A DNA stretch of 64,000 nucleotides from Halomonas salinarum (GTDB lineage: Bacteria; Pseudomonadota; Gammaproteobacteria; Pseudomonadales; Halomonadaceae): contig NZ_WWNB01000001.1 of NCBI RefSeq assembly GCF_012062845.1, positions 62,001 to 126,000 of the forward strand. The letters run 5' to 3'. The notes below the pieces were generated by a model. It was not told the origin of the DNA. It searched no databases and saw only the letters and a list, made by a program, of their open reading frames with translations. Of the stretch, positions 8,577 through 17,292 are shown one piece after another. The position numbers and the translations under genes are program-made. Position 1 is the first letter of the stretch, and every line of letters begins with the position of its first letter.

Positions 8577-9446
8577 TCAATATGGCTCGATATCCCGACG
8601 CGCAGGCTTCACGAGCGGGCCTAGTGTGTCGAGGAAGGGGAAGGAGCCGACTTCGCTCCGATACAGCGACAGATCCACCTGGCGGTCGCGGAAGCTCTTC
8701 AGTGGCTGGCCAAGCCCACGAAGCCCCGCCTCGCGCTCACGACGCACGCGTGAGACATCAATTTCGATCGGCATGATTTCTTCGCCGATACCCGCCTGGT
8801 GAATAACATCCCCGGACGGTCCGACCACGATAGAGCGGCCATTACCTAGTGCGCCGGCCCCGTTGATATCGAAGAAGTAGCACTGGTTGACCGCTGCATT
8901 GGTACGCGCGATCGACAACTCGATATCACGGTCGATGGTATCGGTCATGGTCGGGTGCAGAATGACCTCGGCCCCCATGGCGGCGAGCGTCCGCGTCGTT
9001 TCCGGGAACCACATGTCGTAACAAATCGAAACGCCGAAACGTCCGATATTGGGCACGTCGAAAACCACGAACTCGGTACCGCTTTCGACGCCAGTCTCGT
9101 AAGGGCGGAAGGGGAACATCTTGCGGAAACGATTGACCACCTGCCCCTGCGGATTGATCACGCTCAGGGTATTGTAGACGCTCTCACCGGCCTGCTCGAA
9201 CATCGAGCCTGGAATCAGCCACAGGCGATGTTTCTCGGCAAGCTCACAGAACATGGCCTCGGTAGCGCTGGGCATGGGCTGAGCATTCAGCGTAGAAGCG
9301 CCGTGAGCCATCAGTTCGCTGAAGACCACCATTTGCACATGGGGAAAGCGCGACACCAGCGTCTCAATGCGAGCACGCATGGCTTGAGTGTTGTCACCGT
9401 GGTGGTGCGCCTGGAGCTGCACACCTGCAATCGTGAAGTAAGACAT
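8577..9446 (-). CDS. Carbon-nitrogen hydrolase (nitrilase superfamily amidase)
   Basis: 289-residue cytoplasmic C-N hydrolase. The Glu-Lys-Cys triad is visible: Glu44 in VVFSELM, Lys109 in FRKMFPF and Cys142 in VSICYDMWFP. Relatives hydrolyse N-carbamoyl amines, omega-amides or aliphatic amides; the exact substrate cannot be told. The ATG at 9446 follows GAAGAGGT at good spacing; an upstream in-frame start lacks a site. First gene of the block inserted between doeX and doeC; about 180 bp separate it from the ligase gene. Confidence 0.86.
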   Translation of the reverse strand: MSYFTIAGVQLQAHHHGDNTQAMRARIETLVSRFPHVQMVVFSELMAHGASTLNAQPMPSATEAMFCELAEKHRLWLIPGSMFEQAGESVYNTLSVINPQGQVVNRFRKMFPFRPYETGVESGTEFVVFDVPNIGRFGVSICYDMWFPETTRTLAAMGAEVILHPTMTDTIDRDIELSIARTNAAVNQCYFFDINGAGALGNGRSIVVGPSGDVIHQAGIGEEIMPIEIDVSRVRREREAGLRGLGQPLKSFRDRQVDLSLYRSEVGSFPFLDTLGPLVKPARRDIEPY

Positions 9447-9600
9447 GTAAACCTCTTCGCTGCGATAGCCTAAAAAACGATTGGCTGCCTCATGCACCAA
9501 TCACCCTCGTTGTAGGCGATATCGCCAAACTGCTTGCTACCAGACCAGCTTATGTCAGATTGGCTTTGAGTGGAATCCACGAGATTTACACGGGCACAAT

Positions 9601-10071
9601 TTAATCTAACGCAAGCTCCATCGGCGGGGCGACATGCTTGACGGTCTTGGTGACGATATAGGTGAAATAGCGCTGGATACCGATTTCCGACATCAACCAG
9701 CCGTCGATCAGTCGCTGATAGGCATCGATGGATTGTGTTTCGACCTTGATCAGGTAATCGACTCCCCCGCCCACGGCCACGCACTCGGTCACCTCAGGCG
9801 TGGCCATGACCTCAGCCTCGAAACGCTGAAAATCGCCTGCATGATGTGACTTGAGCTCGATCTGTACCCAGACCGGTGTGCGGTGCACCACCATGCGGGA
9901 GTTGATACGCGCACTATATCCTTCGATGACCCCCGCCTTCTCGAGTCGCCGCACACGCTCCCAACAAGGACTGACCGAGAGATTGATGGCCTCGGCCAGG
10001 CGCGACTTGGTAATACGCCCGTCATTAGCCAGAATCTCGAGAATCTTCAGATCATAGCGATCGAGCTTCAT
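9601..10071 (-). CDS. doeX: Lrp/AsnC-family regulator DoeX
   Basis: 156-residue AsnC/Lrp regulator: N-terminal winged helix (LKILEILANDGRITKSRLAEAINLSVSPCWERV) and C-terminal RAM ligand-binding domain. In Halomonas elongata DoeX is the regulator encoded with doeA and doeB and binds DNA upstream of doeA. The ATG at 10071 gives the canonical Lrp start; an extended frame to 10194 would run into doeB and is not needed. It starts 7 bp after the doeB stop, so it is in the same transcript. It likely responds to an ectoine-derived metabolite such as acetyl-diaminobutyrate or diaminobutyrate. Confidence 0.92.
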   Translation of the reverse strand: MKLDRYDLKILEILANDGRITKSRLAEAINLSVSPCWERVRRLEKAGVIEGYSARINSRMVVHRTPVWVQIELKSHHAGDFQRFEAEVMATPEVTECVAVGGGVDYLIKVETQSIDAYQRLIDGWLMSEIGIQRYFTYIVTKTVKHVAPPMELALD

Positions 10072-10078
10072 CGTGGGC

Positions 10079-11110
10079 TCATCCGTCCAAAGCGTCGACA
10101 ACGTCGGCGATGACAGCGATGGTATCGCCCATGCCCACCTGAGCCGGGAAGCGTCGCGCCACCAGGAGACCACTGCGACCGGCGCGATACTCAACCGGCG
10201 CGGTGCCAGTGCGGCTCATGTCATAGACCCTCGCCATCACGTCACCCTTGGTGACCGTTTCGCCCAGTGCCACCGTCAGCTCAAGCAACCCCTGGTGTTC
10301 GCTCTGCACATAGCAGGACGCATCCGGCATATCGACATAGACCTGTGGCCCGGCGGGGCCTTCGAGCTCGCCATCAATCAAGCCATAGTGGATCAGGAAG
10401 TTGTTGACCCCGCGTTCGGCGATTCTTAAACGCTCGGGCGTCGTGGTGCCGCCACCGCCCAGTTCGGTCGCCACGAAGACCTTGCCCTGTCGCTCTACGG
10501 CCGTATCGAAAAGCTTCTCGGCATCAAGCTCGAACATCATCATCGCGGTGGGTGCCCCAAAGGCTTTGGCCCCCTCCAGCGCTCGATGCTGCAAGTCCGA
10601 ATCATCGAGCTGGTGAGAGGCCGCAAAGGGCACAATATCCAGTGTGCGCCCACCCGAGTGAAGGTCCAGCACCACATCACACAGCGGTACCAGATAGCGA
10701 GTGAAATAATCGGCGATCTGTTCGGTCACACTGCCGTCCGGATTACCCGGAAAGCTGCGATTGAGGTTGCCACTATCCATCGGCGACGTCCGCCTGCCCG
10801 CCTGAACAGCAGGCGTATTCATCATCGGCACGATGATGACCCGACCATGCACCTGTTCGGCGGAAAGATCATTGGCCAGCTTCATCAGCGCCGTGATGCC
10901 CTCATACTCATCACCATGATTACCGCCGGTCAGCAGTGCCGTGGGGCCCTCGCCATGCTTGATCACGGTGATCGGTATCATCACCGCCCCCCAGGCCGAC
11001 TCGTCATTGGAGATCGGCAGTTTGAGAAAACCGTGCTGAACGCCATCGGCGTCGAAGTCGACCGTCGCGGAAATGGGGCTCGGCCGAATTCGGCTGGCAG
11101 ACATGCTCAT
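10079..11110 (-). CDS. doeB: N-alpha-acetyl-L-2,4-diaminobutyrate deacetylase DoeB
   Basis: 343-residue zinc amidohydrolase of the succinylglutamate desuccinylase/aspartoacylase family, the same length I know for DoeB. Zinc ligands are visible in GGNHGDEYEG (His and Glu) and in LDLHSGGR (His). It removes the acetyl group from the ring-opened ectoine product to give diaminobutyrate for DoeD. ATG at 11110 follows AAGGAGAC; a second in-frame ATG lies two codons on. It starts 10 bp after the doeA stop. Confidence 0.93.
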   Translation of the reverse strand: MSMSASRIRPSPISATVDFDADGVQHGFLKLPISNDESAWGAVMIPITVIKHGEGPTALLTGGNHGDEYEGITALMKLANDLSAEQVHGRVIIVPMMNTPAVQAGRRTSPMDSGNLNRSFPGNPDGSVTEQIADYFTRYLVPLCDVVLDLHSGGRTLDIVPFAASHQLDDSDLQHRALEGAKAFGAPTAMMMFELDAEKLFDTAVERQGKVFVATELGGGGTTTPERLRIAERGVNNFLIHYGLIDGELEGPAGPQVYVDMPDASCYVQSEHQGLLELTVALGETVTKGDVMARVYDMSRTGTAPVEYRAGRSGLLVARRFPAQVGMGDTIAVIADVVDALDG

Positions 11111-11120
11111 GAAGGTCTCC

Positions 11121-12320
11121 TTATTTAACGAACAGCTGGCGCGGGAAGTCGGCCAGCGTTTCGCAACCTGTATCGGTGATCAGAATGCTTTCGGTGATTT
11201 CCAGCCCCCAATCTTCATCCCACATACCCGGCATGAAGTGAAAGGTCATGCCCGGCTGGAGGATGGTCTCGTCCGAGGGGCGCAGACTCATGGTGCGCTC
11301 CCCCCAGTCAGGTGGATAGCTGATGCCGATGGGATAGCCACAACGGGCGCCGCCGCGGTCGAAGCCATACTTATCCATGGCCGCCCCCAGCGCCATGGCG
11401 ATGTCCGCGCAGCGGTTACCGGGCTTGGCGACCTCCAGGCCATTTTCAATGCCCTCGAGCAAGGCCGACTCGGCGCGGATAAAGTCCCGTGGCGGCGTGC
11501 CCAGGTAAATGGTGCGCGACATCGGCGCGTGATAACGCTTGAAGACACCGGCAATCTCGAAGAAGGTGCCCTCACCTGTGAGAAAGGGGGTATCGTCCCA
11601 GGTCAGATGCGGTGCAGCGGCATCGCTGCCCGTGGGAAGCATCGGCACGATGGCGGGATAGTCACCGCCGAAGATCTTGCCCTGATCATCACGCCAGCCT
11701 TCGATACCGACCCGGTAGATCTCCGAAACCAGCTTGCTCTTTGGCAGCCCTGGCTCAATCATCTCGAGAATACGCGTGTGCATGCCTTCGACGATTTTCC
11801 CCGCCACACGCATGTACTCGACTTCTTGCGGCGATTTGATCGCCCGGCACCAGTTGACCAGGACATTGGCATCGATAAAGCGGGCGTAAGGCAACTCTCG
11901 CACCAGGCACTGATAGGCCTTGGCCGAGAAGTAATAGTTGTCCATCTCCATGCCTACCACGCCCTTATGCCAGCCGTAATACGGCAGGATAGTCTGGGCC
12001 AGATAGTCCATGGGATGCATATCCGGATTCTGAACATAGTAATCCGGATAGTAGGTAATGTTTTCTGGATCTATCCAGCAGGTCCGCAGGGCGCCGTTGG
12101 CATCCATCCGCCGACCGTACCAGACCGGCTCGCCTTCGAGTCCCACCAGCACGCACTGATGCACATAAAATGACCAGCCATCGTAGCCGGTCAGCCAGGC
12201 CATATTCGAGGGATCACTGACGATTATTACGTCGATACCACGGCTGGCCATCTCGACGCGCACCTTCCACAGCCGGCTTGCGTACTCCTCACGGGTGAAA
12301 GGCAGAGATACCTGAATCAT
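11121..12320 (-). CDS. doeA: Ectoine hydrolase DoeA (M24 fold)
   Basis: 399-residue creatinase/aminopeptidase-P-fold hydrolase. DoeA opens the tetrahydropyrimidine ring of ectoine or hydroxyectoine to give acetylated diaminobutyrate, the first step of ectoine use as carbon and nitrogen source. The N-terminal creatinase-like domain includes MAWLTGYDGWSFY and the C-terminal pita-bread domain includes GTFFEIAGVFKRYHAP and MTFHFMPGMW. The full-length match to known DoeA and the doeB/doeX partners make the call strong. First gene of the cluster, divergent from ghrA across a 274-bp region that should carry the DoeX-controlled promoter. Confidence 0.94.
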   Translation of the reverse strand: MIQVSLPFTREEYASRLWKVRVEMASRGIDVIIVSDPSNMAWLTGYDGWSFYVHQCVLVGLEGEPVWYGRRMDANGALRTCWIDPENITYYPDYYVQNPDMHPMDYLAQTILPYYGWHKGVVGMEMDNYYFSAKAYQCLVRELPYARFIDANVLVNWCRAIKSPQEVEYMRVAGKIVEGMHTRILEMIEPGLPKSKLVSEIYRVGIEGWRDDQGKIFGGDYPAIVPMLPTGSDAAAPHLTWDDTPFLTGEGTFFEIAGVFKRYHAPMSRTIYLGTPPRDFIRAESALLEGIENGLEVAKPGNRCADIAMALGAAMDKYGFDRGGARCGYPIGISYPPDWGERTMSLRPSDETILQPGMTFHFMPGMWDEDWGLEITESILITDTGCETLADFPRQLFVK

Positions 12321-12594
12321 GGGCCATTCGCCATTAAAGAATCACCAAAACCGGCCTTGGAGTCCAAGCCCGGGACCATACGGCGTGTCATCGCCACCAC
12401 ATGCAGCTACTTCGAAGAAACGGCGATTGCCTTGAACTGCGCGACACTTAATTATGACAATATTTGGTCATTGACCTAGTGCTGATACTAGCACCGGCGT
12501 CGAGCCCTCCGTCAAAGGCTTTATGGCCTTTTCTCGCCGACTATTAAAAGTACCCTCTCCTCTCACCAGAACTATTCCAAGGGAGCCAACTGCC
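12321..12594. promoter_or_regulatory. Divergent doeA/ghrA control region with GGTCA-T-TGACC palindrome
   Basis: 274-bp intergenic region between the divergent doeA and ghrA starts. An AT-rich stretch around 12445-12480 contains a perfect 11-bp palindrome GGTCATTGACC at 12466-12476. Next to it is a shorter GTGCT/AGCAC inverted repeat at about 12479-12494. These are plausible sites for DoeX, which is known to bind upstream of doeA, but I cannot show which protein binds. No convincing sigma-70 pair could be fixed by eye. Confidence 0.45.
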
Positions 12595-13563
12595 ATGCAG
12601 ATCCTGATTCACGCAGCCGATGCCAAGCAGTGGCAAACCGCCATCGCCAGTGCCCTGCCAACGGCCAAGGTAATGACCAGCAACGCCGCCTTGGAAGACC
12701 GTCAGAACGCCGACTACCTTGTCGCCTGGCAGCCACCCAGCTGGCTTTTCGAGGAGCAGACAGGGCTCAAGGGCATCATCAACCTTGGTGCAGGCGTCGA
12801 CTCCCTGCTCAACAACCCTTCCCTTCCGGCGGGAATCCCTATCGTCAAGCTGCGAGATGCCGGAATGGCCGGACCGATGATCGACTATGTCCGTTATGCC
12901 GTACTGCACTTCCAGCGAGACTTTGACTGTTACGCTCGCCAGCAGAGACGGTTCCAATGGCAGGAGCAGCCGCTGGTACCCAAAGAGGAGTGGGGCATTG
13001 GCGTACTGGGACTCGGCGCTATCGGCGCGCGCGTGGCGCAAGCACTGTCAGACGATGGCTTCCCCGTCCACGGCTGGAGCCGCAGCCCCAAGACATTGGA
13101 CGGCGTCACCTGCCATCACGGCGAGTCAGGTCTCACCGCGCTGCTCGGCCAGGTCAAGAGCCTGGTGACACTGCTGCCGAACACCCAGGCAACCCGCCAG
13201 ATCATCAATGCAGAGACACTGGCTGCCCTGCCCGTCGGCGCCAGCCTGATCAATCCCGGACGCGGAAGCCTGATCGATGAAGCCGCGCTGCTTGAGGCGC
13301 TGGGGATGGCCGAGGGAGAAGAGAGTGTCGACAAGACAGATGGCGAAGGCAGAGGGCGACTGCGAGGTGCGGTGCTTGACGCGTTTGACACCGAGCCATT
13401 GCCTGCAGACAACCCGCTTTGGGGGCACCCGCGAGTATTGATAACGCCGCACATGGCCGCCCCCACGCCCCGTCATGCCGCTCTTGATCAGGTCATTGAG
13501 ACCTTGAAAGCGTGGCAGGCTGGCGAACACGTACCCAGTGTTGACCCCGCCGCCGGATACTAA
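12595..13563 (+). CDS. ghrA: Glyoxylate/hydroxypyruvate reductase A-like 2-hydroxyacid dehydrogenase
   Basis: 322-residue NAD(P)H-dependent D-2-hydroxyacid dehydrogenase of the GhrA group, reducing glyoxylate or hydroxypyruvate. The Rossmann motif GVLGLGAIGARVAQ, the arginine segment INPGRGSLIDE and the catalytic His in VLITPHMAAPTPR are present. An insertion of about 18 charged residues (GEESVDKTDGEGRG) follows EALGMAE in a surface position, making it slightly longer than the E. coli enzyme (312). The ATG at 12595 follows AAGGGAG; upstream in-frame starts are less well placed. Divergent from doeA, convergent with the TetR gene. Confidence 0.86.
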   Translation: MQILIHAADAKQWQTAIASALPTAKVMTSNAALEDRQNADYLVAWQPPSWLFEEQTGLKGIINLGAGVDSLLNNPSLPAGIPIVKLRDAGMAGPMIDYVRYAVLHFQRDFDCYARQQRRFQWQEQPLVPKEEWGIGVLGLGAIGARVAQALSDDGFPVHGWSRSPKTLDGVTCHHGESGLTALLGQVKSLVTLLPNTQATRQIINAETLAALPVGASLINPGRGSLIDEAALLEALGMAEGEESVDKTDGEGRGRLRGAVLDAFDTEPLPADNPLWGHPRVLITPHMAAPTPRHAALDQVIETLKAWQAGEHVPSVDPAAGY

Positions 13564-13706
13564 CGTCAATCGACGGCCACCCCCGGCGCCATTCAGCCTC
13601 AAACTGCATCGAGAAAAGAAGCAACATCGAGAAAGGAAACACCAGACAGGTGCTCTTGATTGCCCGCCAAACGGCAAAGGCCTGAAAGAACATGTCGGCT
13701 CAAGGA

Positions 13707-14291
13707 TCAGTGCAGCGCACGGTCAAACAGGATGGCTTCGAAGTGCTCCATGGGCGTTACCGACTTGAGGGTCTTCGCCCGCAACAAGGCACCCTGCCAG
13801 CCACTCAGGATAAAACTCGCCAGGGCCTCGGTGTCGGTATCCGGGGCAAGCTCCCCTAAGGTTCGAGCATCATCCAGACAGTGCGCGAAGCGTCGCTCCC
13901 ACTCACGAAGGATGCCGTCAAGCCGCTCGCGAAACAGGGCGTTGCGCGCCGATAGCTCTTGACCGAGATTCCCGATCAAACAACCACGACTGTGATCACA
14001 ACCGGCCATCTCGGCACGCCCGGCGGCAAAGAAGCGTCGCAGCCGGTCCAATGGAAGACAGTCGTCTTCAAGCAATGCGTCGAGGCGCTGCTCATAGGCC
14101 TGAGCAAAGGCCTCGATCACGGCCAGCCCGAAATCTTCCTTGCTGGCGAAATAGTGATAGAAGGACCCCTTGGGCACCGCCGACGCCTTGAGGACGGCAT
14201 TGATGCCAGTGGCATGGTAGCCCTGCTCGGCAATCAGTTCGGCACCGACCTGAATCAAGGTGTCGCGGGTGGTGGCATGCTTGGTGGTCAT
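13707..14291 (-). CDS. TetR-family regulator, AcuR/NemR-like
   Basis: 194-residue TetR repressor with N-terminal HTH (GYHATGINAVLKASAVPKGSFYHYFASKEDFG) and a C-terminal ligand domain containing CDHSRGCLIGNLGQELS. That last motif is typical of the AcuR/NemR branch, where members sense electrophiles or acrylate-like compounds, in NemR through cysteines. The start at 14291 (MTTKHATT) is the usual TetR N terminus; a longer form from 14321 is possible. Its likely targets are itself and the neighbouring DJ-1 and ghrA genes (inference). Confidence 0.82.
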   Translation of the reverse strand: MTTKHATTRDTLIQVGAELIAEQGYHATGINAVLKASAVPKGSFYHYFASKEDFGLAVIEAFAQAYEQRLDALLEDDCLPLDRLRRFFAAGRAEMAGCDHSRGCLIGNLGQELSARNALFRERLDGILREWERRFAHCLDDARTLGELAPDTDTEALASFILSGWQGALLRAKTLKSVTPMEHFEAILFDRALH

Positions 14292-14465
14292 CGACGGGAC
14301 CATCATGAAAGGGTGAAACATCAGAAGCAGACAGCGCTGAAAGGCTGATGAACACCATCATACGCAAGGCATCGGGGAGTGCGAAGCAACGGCGAGGTGC
14401 ACCGGCAAGACCTGACACTTGATCAGAAAAGTGGCAATGATGACGGGCTCAATGATCAAGGTGCC

Positions 14466-14493
14466 GGGTCAGACGCCTGGCGACGTCTGACCC
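14466..14493. promoter_or_regulatory. Perfect 10-bp inverted repeat between the DJ-1 and tetR genes
   Basis: GGGTCAGACG and CGTCTGACCC flank an 8-nt centre. It lies 78 bp after the DJ-1 stop and 175 bp before the tetR start, both minus strand. There is no T-tract. It may be a DJ-1 gene terminator or an operator. Confidence 0.45.
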
Positions 14494-14545
14494 TATCAGC
14501 GGACATGCTCCTCTCAGGGTGTGGTCATGACCGACTGTTTTTACT

Positions 14546-14574
14546 CTTGTTGTTACTCTTGCGCTTGTTGTTAC
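14546..14574. repeat. Direct repeat covering the DJ-1 gene stop codon
   Basis: CTTGTTGTTAC occurs at 14546-14556 and 14564-14574, period 18, with TACTCTTG-like flanks shared. The second copy includes the stop codon of the DJ-1 gene (minus strand). Probably a slippage duplication at the gene end. Confidence 0.5.
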
Positions 14575-15128
14575 AAGAGGGCATTAAACTGCTTGAGCCA
14601 TTCCGGGTGCGCTGGCCAGGCGGGTGCGGTAACCAGCTTGCCGCAGGTGATGGCATCGGTCACCGCGATATCGGCGAAGTCGCCACCCGCCAGCTGGACC
14701 TCAGGTGCACATGCCGGATAAGCGGAGACACGGCGCTTGTCGAGAGACACCGCGGCCGCCAACAGCTGCGCCCCGTGGCAGATCGCTGCGACCGGCTTGT
14801 CGGTATCGAAGAAGTGACGGACCATCTCCAGTACCCGCTCATCGAGGCGCAGATACTCGGGCGCCCGACCACCGGGCACCACCAGGCCATCGTAGTCGGC
14901 GGGATCGACCTCGGAGAAGGTCGCGTTAAGCCCGAAATTATGCCCCGGCTTCTCGGTGTAGGTCTGGTCTCCCTCGAAATCGTGAATGGCCGTCTTGACG
15001 CTATCGCCCTCACGCCTGTCCGGGCACACCGCATCCACCTGATGGCCCATGGCCTGCAGGGCCTGGAAGGGCACCATGATCTCGTAGTCCTCGACGAAGT
15101 CGCCGGCAATCAACAATAGCTTGGCCAT
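14571..15128 (-). CDS. DJ-1/PfpI family protein (glyoxalase III/deglycase-like)
   Basis: 185-residue DJ-1/PfpI-superfamily protein. It has an N-terminal glutamate region (GDFVEDYEI), the nucleophile elbow [10 protein letters not shown] with its cysteine, and the [13 protein letters not shown] segment with the supporting residues. Members act as glutathione-independent glyoxalases, amidases or chaperones; the exact role is open. The neighbourhood with a glyoxylate/hydroxypyruvate reductase and a NemR-like regulator favours aldehyde detoxification (inference). ATG at 15128 is preceded by AAGAGGATG. Confidence 0.85.
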   Translation of the reverse strand: MAKLLLIAGDFVEDYEIMVPFQALQAMGHQVDAVCPDRREGDSVKTAIHDFEGDQTYTEKPGHNFGLNATFSEVDPADYDGLVVPGGRAPEYLRLDERVLEMVRHFFDTDKPVAAICHGAQLLAAAVSLDKRRVSAYPACAPEVQLAGGDFADIAVTDAITCGKLVTAPAWPAHPEWLKQFNALL

Positions 15129-15317
15129 CGAAACATCCTCTTGTCCATAAGTGACGGAGCATCACGACCTCGACGGATCGCGACGCCATAGCGGTTGCTC
15201 TAGCAGGTTAGCGCGCAATATCTGGCAACGATAGCCGCGGAACCTTTCCTCCTGCCACTTATCACAATCAAGGTGATAGGCGTCCCCCTTCGACACGCAG
15301 GCTCGGGAGCAATACCG

Positions 15318-16046
15318 ATGACACTTGCTTTACTCAGGTGCAAGCGACGCCCGACAGCCCTGCTGCCAAGTCTCGTCCTTGCCCTTATCATCACCTCTGC
15401 CATGTCCTTCAGCGCCTGGGCGACCGGTACACCCTCATCGCCGCGCGCCTTCGACGCCATCTACCGACTGGAAATAGAGGGCTGGCCAGATGCCAACATC
15501 AACCACACGCTCAAACGCCGGGGTGATGCCTGGATCAGCGAAATGCGTGCCGCCATCGCCGTGGCCAACGGCTGGGAACGCAGTCGCTTCACGATCGATG
15601 AGAACGGAGTGAATAGTAGCGACTACGCCAGTGGCTACTCGCTGCTGGGCATTGGCGAGGATTACCACATGGGCCAGGGCGAACTCGATCGCTGGCCCGA
15701 CCGCCAGGCCGCATTGTTCCAGCTATCGCAACAGGCCGACCAGGTCGCCTGCCGGCATCCCCAGGTAGCGCCCTGCACCCTGACCTACACCAACTACAAG
15801 GGCGAGGAAGAAACCTTTCTCTACCGCCGGCTCGACACCAGCACCCTTGAACTCACCGTCGGCAGCTTCCCTGCCGTGACCATTTCGCTGTGGCGTGGCG
15901 AGCATCCCGATCGCGACCTTCGACTGACCTTCACTCCTGAGGTACCGGGCTTACTGCTGGCGGCCGACTATTTCAAGGACGGTAAACGCACGAGCCGTCT
16001 GAGCCTGAGGAGCCTGCACGTCAATGACCTCGCCAGTACCGACTGA
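15318..16046 (+). CDS. Secreted protein of unknown function, DUF3108-like
   Basis: 242 residues. It begins with a positively charged segment and a hydrophobic stretch (LLPSLVLALIITSAMSFSAWA), a signal peptide with likely cleavage after SAWA, so the product is periplasmic. The mature part, starting around FDAIYRLEIEGWPDANINHTLKRRGDAW, has the beta-rich look of the DUF3108 family, whose function is unknown to me. Two cysteines in CRHPQVAPC may form a disulfide. The ATG at 15318 follows GGGAG with 8-nt spacing. It is divergent from the DJ-1 gene and upstream of lysO, with no obvious link to either. Confidence 0.65.
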   Translation: MTLALLRCKRRPTALLPSLVLALIITSAMSFSAWATGTPSSPRAFDAIYRLEIEGWPDANINHTLKRRGDAWISEMRAAIAVANGWERSRFTIDENGVNSSDYASGYSLLGIGEDYHMGQGELDRWPDRQAALFQLSQQADQVACRHPQVAPCTLTYTNYKGEEETFLYRRLDTSTLELTVGSFPAVTISLWRGEHPDRDLRLTFTPEVPGLLLAADYFKDGKRTSRLSLRSLHVNDLASTD

Positions 16047-16130
16047 CAGCGGATGATGGCCATGCAGCGACTGTCAAAGGGGCTAGACGCCATAGGCAAA
16101 CGCGCTCCGGCAGCTCTCCATCATCTTTGT

Positions 16131-16143
16131 TGATAGCCTATCA
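16131..16143. promoter_or_regulatory. 13-bp palindrome upstream of lysO
   Basis: TGATAGCCTATCA is a perfect palindrome around a central C, 88 bp upstream of the lysO start. Operator-like, but it does not resemble the ArgR box known for E. coli lysO. The binding protein is unknown. Confidence 0.35.
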
Positions 16144-16231
16144 GTGAAAATCATTTCTCCTCATATAAGAGTCTCGTTAAAGTGGCGCCTTCCAGTCGCC
16201 GCGTCGGCGACCCCGTATGCATGGAGTCTCG

Positions 16232-17158
16232 ATGCTGTCCGGCCTGCTGATCGTATTGCTGCCCCTTATCCTCGGCTACCTGGTGCCGCTGACCCATAAA
16301 GGCCTGCTGGCGGGGGTCAATCGCGCCGTGAATGCTGCCATCTACGTCATCCTGCTGCTGATGGGGATGGGCCTCGCTGGCCTGGATAACTTGAGTGGAC
16401 AGCTTTCGCGCCTGGGCGGCCAGACCCTGCTGCTGTTTCTGATCACCGCTGCCTGCAACCTGCCCGCCTTATGGTGGCTGTCGCGTCGCAGCGCCCTGCA
16501 TACAAGCGGCGCACCGGTAGTAAAGAACGCCCCTACCAGCAAGCTTGCCGCCATGGGCGGCTCACTATCGCTGGTTGCTGTGGTAGTGGCGGGCGTTGTG
16601 CTGGGCTTGATCGGCAAGGCGTTAGCCATAGAGGGCCTGCATAGCGGCGCCGAAACCTTGGCCGAGTGGGTGCTCTACCTGCTGCTGGCGCTGATCGGCT
16701 GCCAGCTTCGCAACTCCGGTATGTCGCTACGCCAGATCTTGCTGAACCGTCACGGCCTGGCGATCGCCGCCACGGTGGTGGCGAGCTCGCTGGTCGCCGG
16801 TTTGATCGCCGCTCCTCTGATGTCGCTTGAATGGAATGAAGGCCTGGCCATGGCCGCCGGCTTTGGCTGGTACTCGCTGTCCGGCATCCTGATCGGCGAT
16901 CAGCTGGGTCCGCTGATGGGTGGGGTCGCCTTCTTCAATGACCTGGCCCGGGAATTGATGGCCTTCATCCTGATCCCTCTGGTGATTCACCGCGCCACGC
17001 CACTGGCCATCGGCTATGGAGGAGCCACCTCGATGGACTTCACCCTGCCGGTCATCCAGCAGCATGGCGGCGTGACCTGCGTGCCCATCGCCGTGGTCAG
17101 CGGCTTCATTCTCTCGCTGCTTTCCCCGCCGCTGATTCTTTTCCTGTTGTCGCTCTAA
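16232..17158 (+). CDS. lysO: LysO-type lysine exporter (YbjE/DUF340 family)
   Basis: 308-residue inner-membrane protein with about eight hydrophobic helices. The N-terminal half (LIVLLPLILGYLVP, YVILLLMGMGLAGL) and the C-terminal half with GFGWYSLSGILIGDQLGP, FFNDLARELMAFILIP and TSMDFTLPVIQQHGG carry the motifs of LysO, which exports lysine and the toxic analogue thialysine. GGAG at 16223 lies ahead of the ATG at 16232; an ATG at 16217 has no comparable site. It appears monocistronic. Confidence 0.84.
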   Translation: MLSGLLIVLLPLILGYLVPLTHKGLLAGVNRAVNAAIYVILLLMGMGLAGLDNLSGQLSRLGGQTLLLFLITAACNLPALWWLSRRSALHTSGAPVVKNAPTSKLAAMGGSLSLVAVVVAGVVLGLIGKALAIEGLHSGAETLAEWVLYLLLALIGCQLRNSGMSLRQILLNRHGLAIAATVVASSLVAGLIAAPLMSLEWNEGLAMAAGFGWYSLSGILIGDQLGPLMGGVAFFNDLARELMAFILIPLVIHRATPLAIGYGGATSMDFTLPVIQQHGGVTCVPIAVVSGFILSLLSPPLILFLLSL

Positions 17159-17190
17159 TCTAGCCTTCGTTACACCACTTCCCGCCTGCG

Positions 17191-17209
17191 GCGGGCCCAT
17201 GAGGCCCGC
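17191..17209 (+). terminator. GC hairpin after lysO
   Basis: GCGGGCC and GGCCCGC pair around CATGA, 32 bp after the lysO stop. There is no T-tract, so termination efficiency is uncertain. Confidence 0.4.
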
Positions 17210-17292
17210 ACGCCTGACTAAGACCAAAGTATAAACACCCAAAGTCTAGGTTGATGGCAGTAGGTGCCAGAGCTAGTGTTCACACACCACGC

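Noticed and set aside
12466-12500. A sigma-70 promoter near TTGACC ... GATACT upstream of ghrA
   Set aside because: The spacing between the possible -35 and -10 elements is far from 17 bp whichever pair is chosen.
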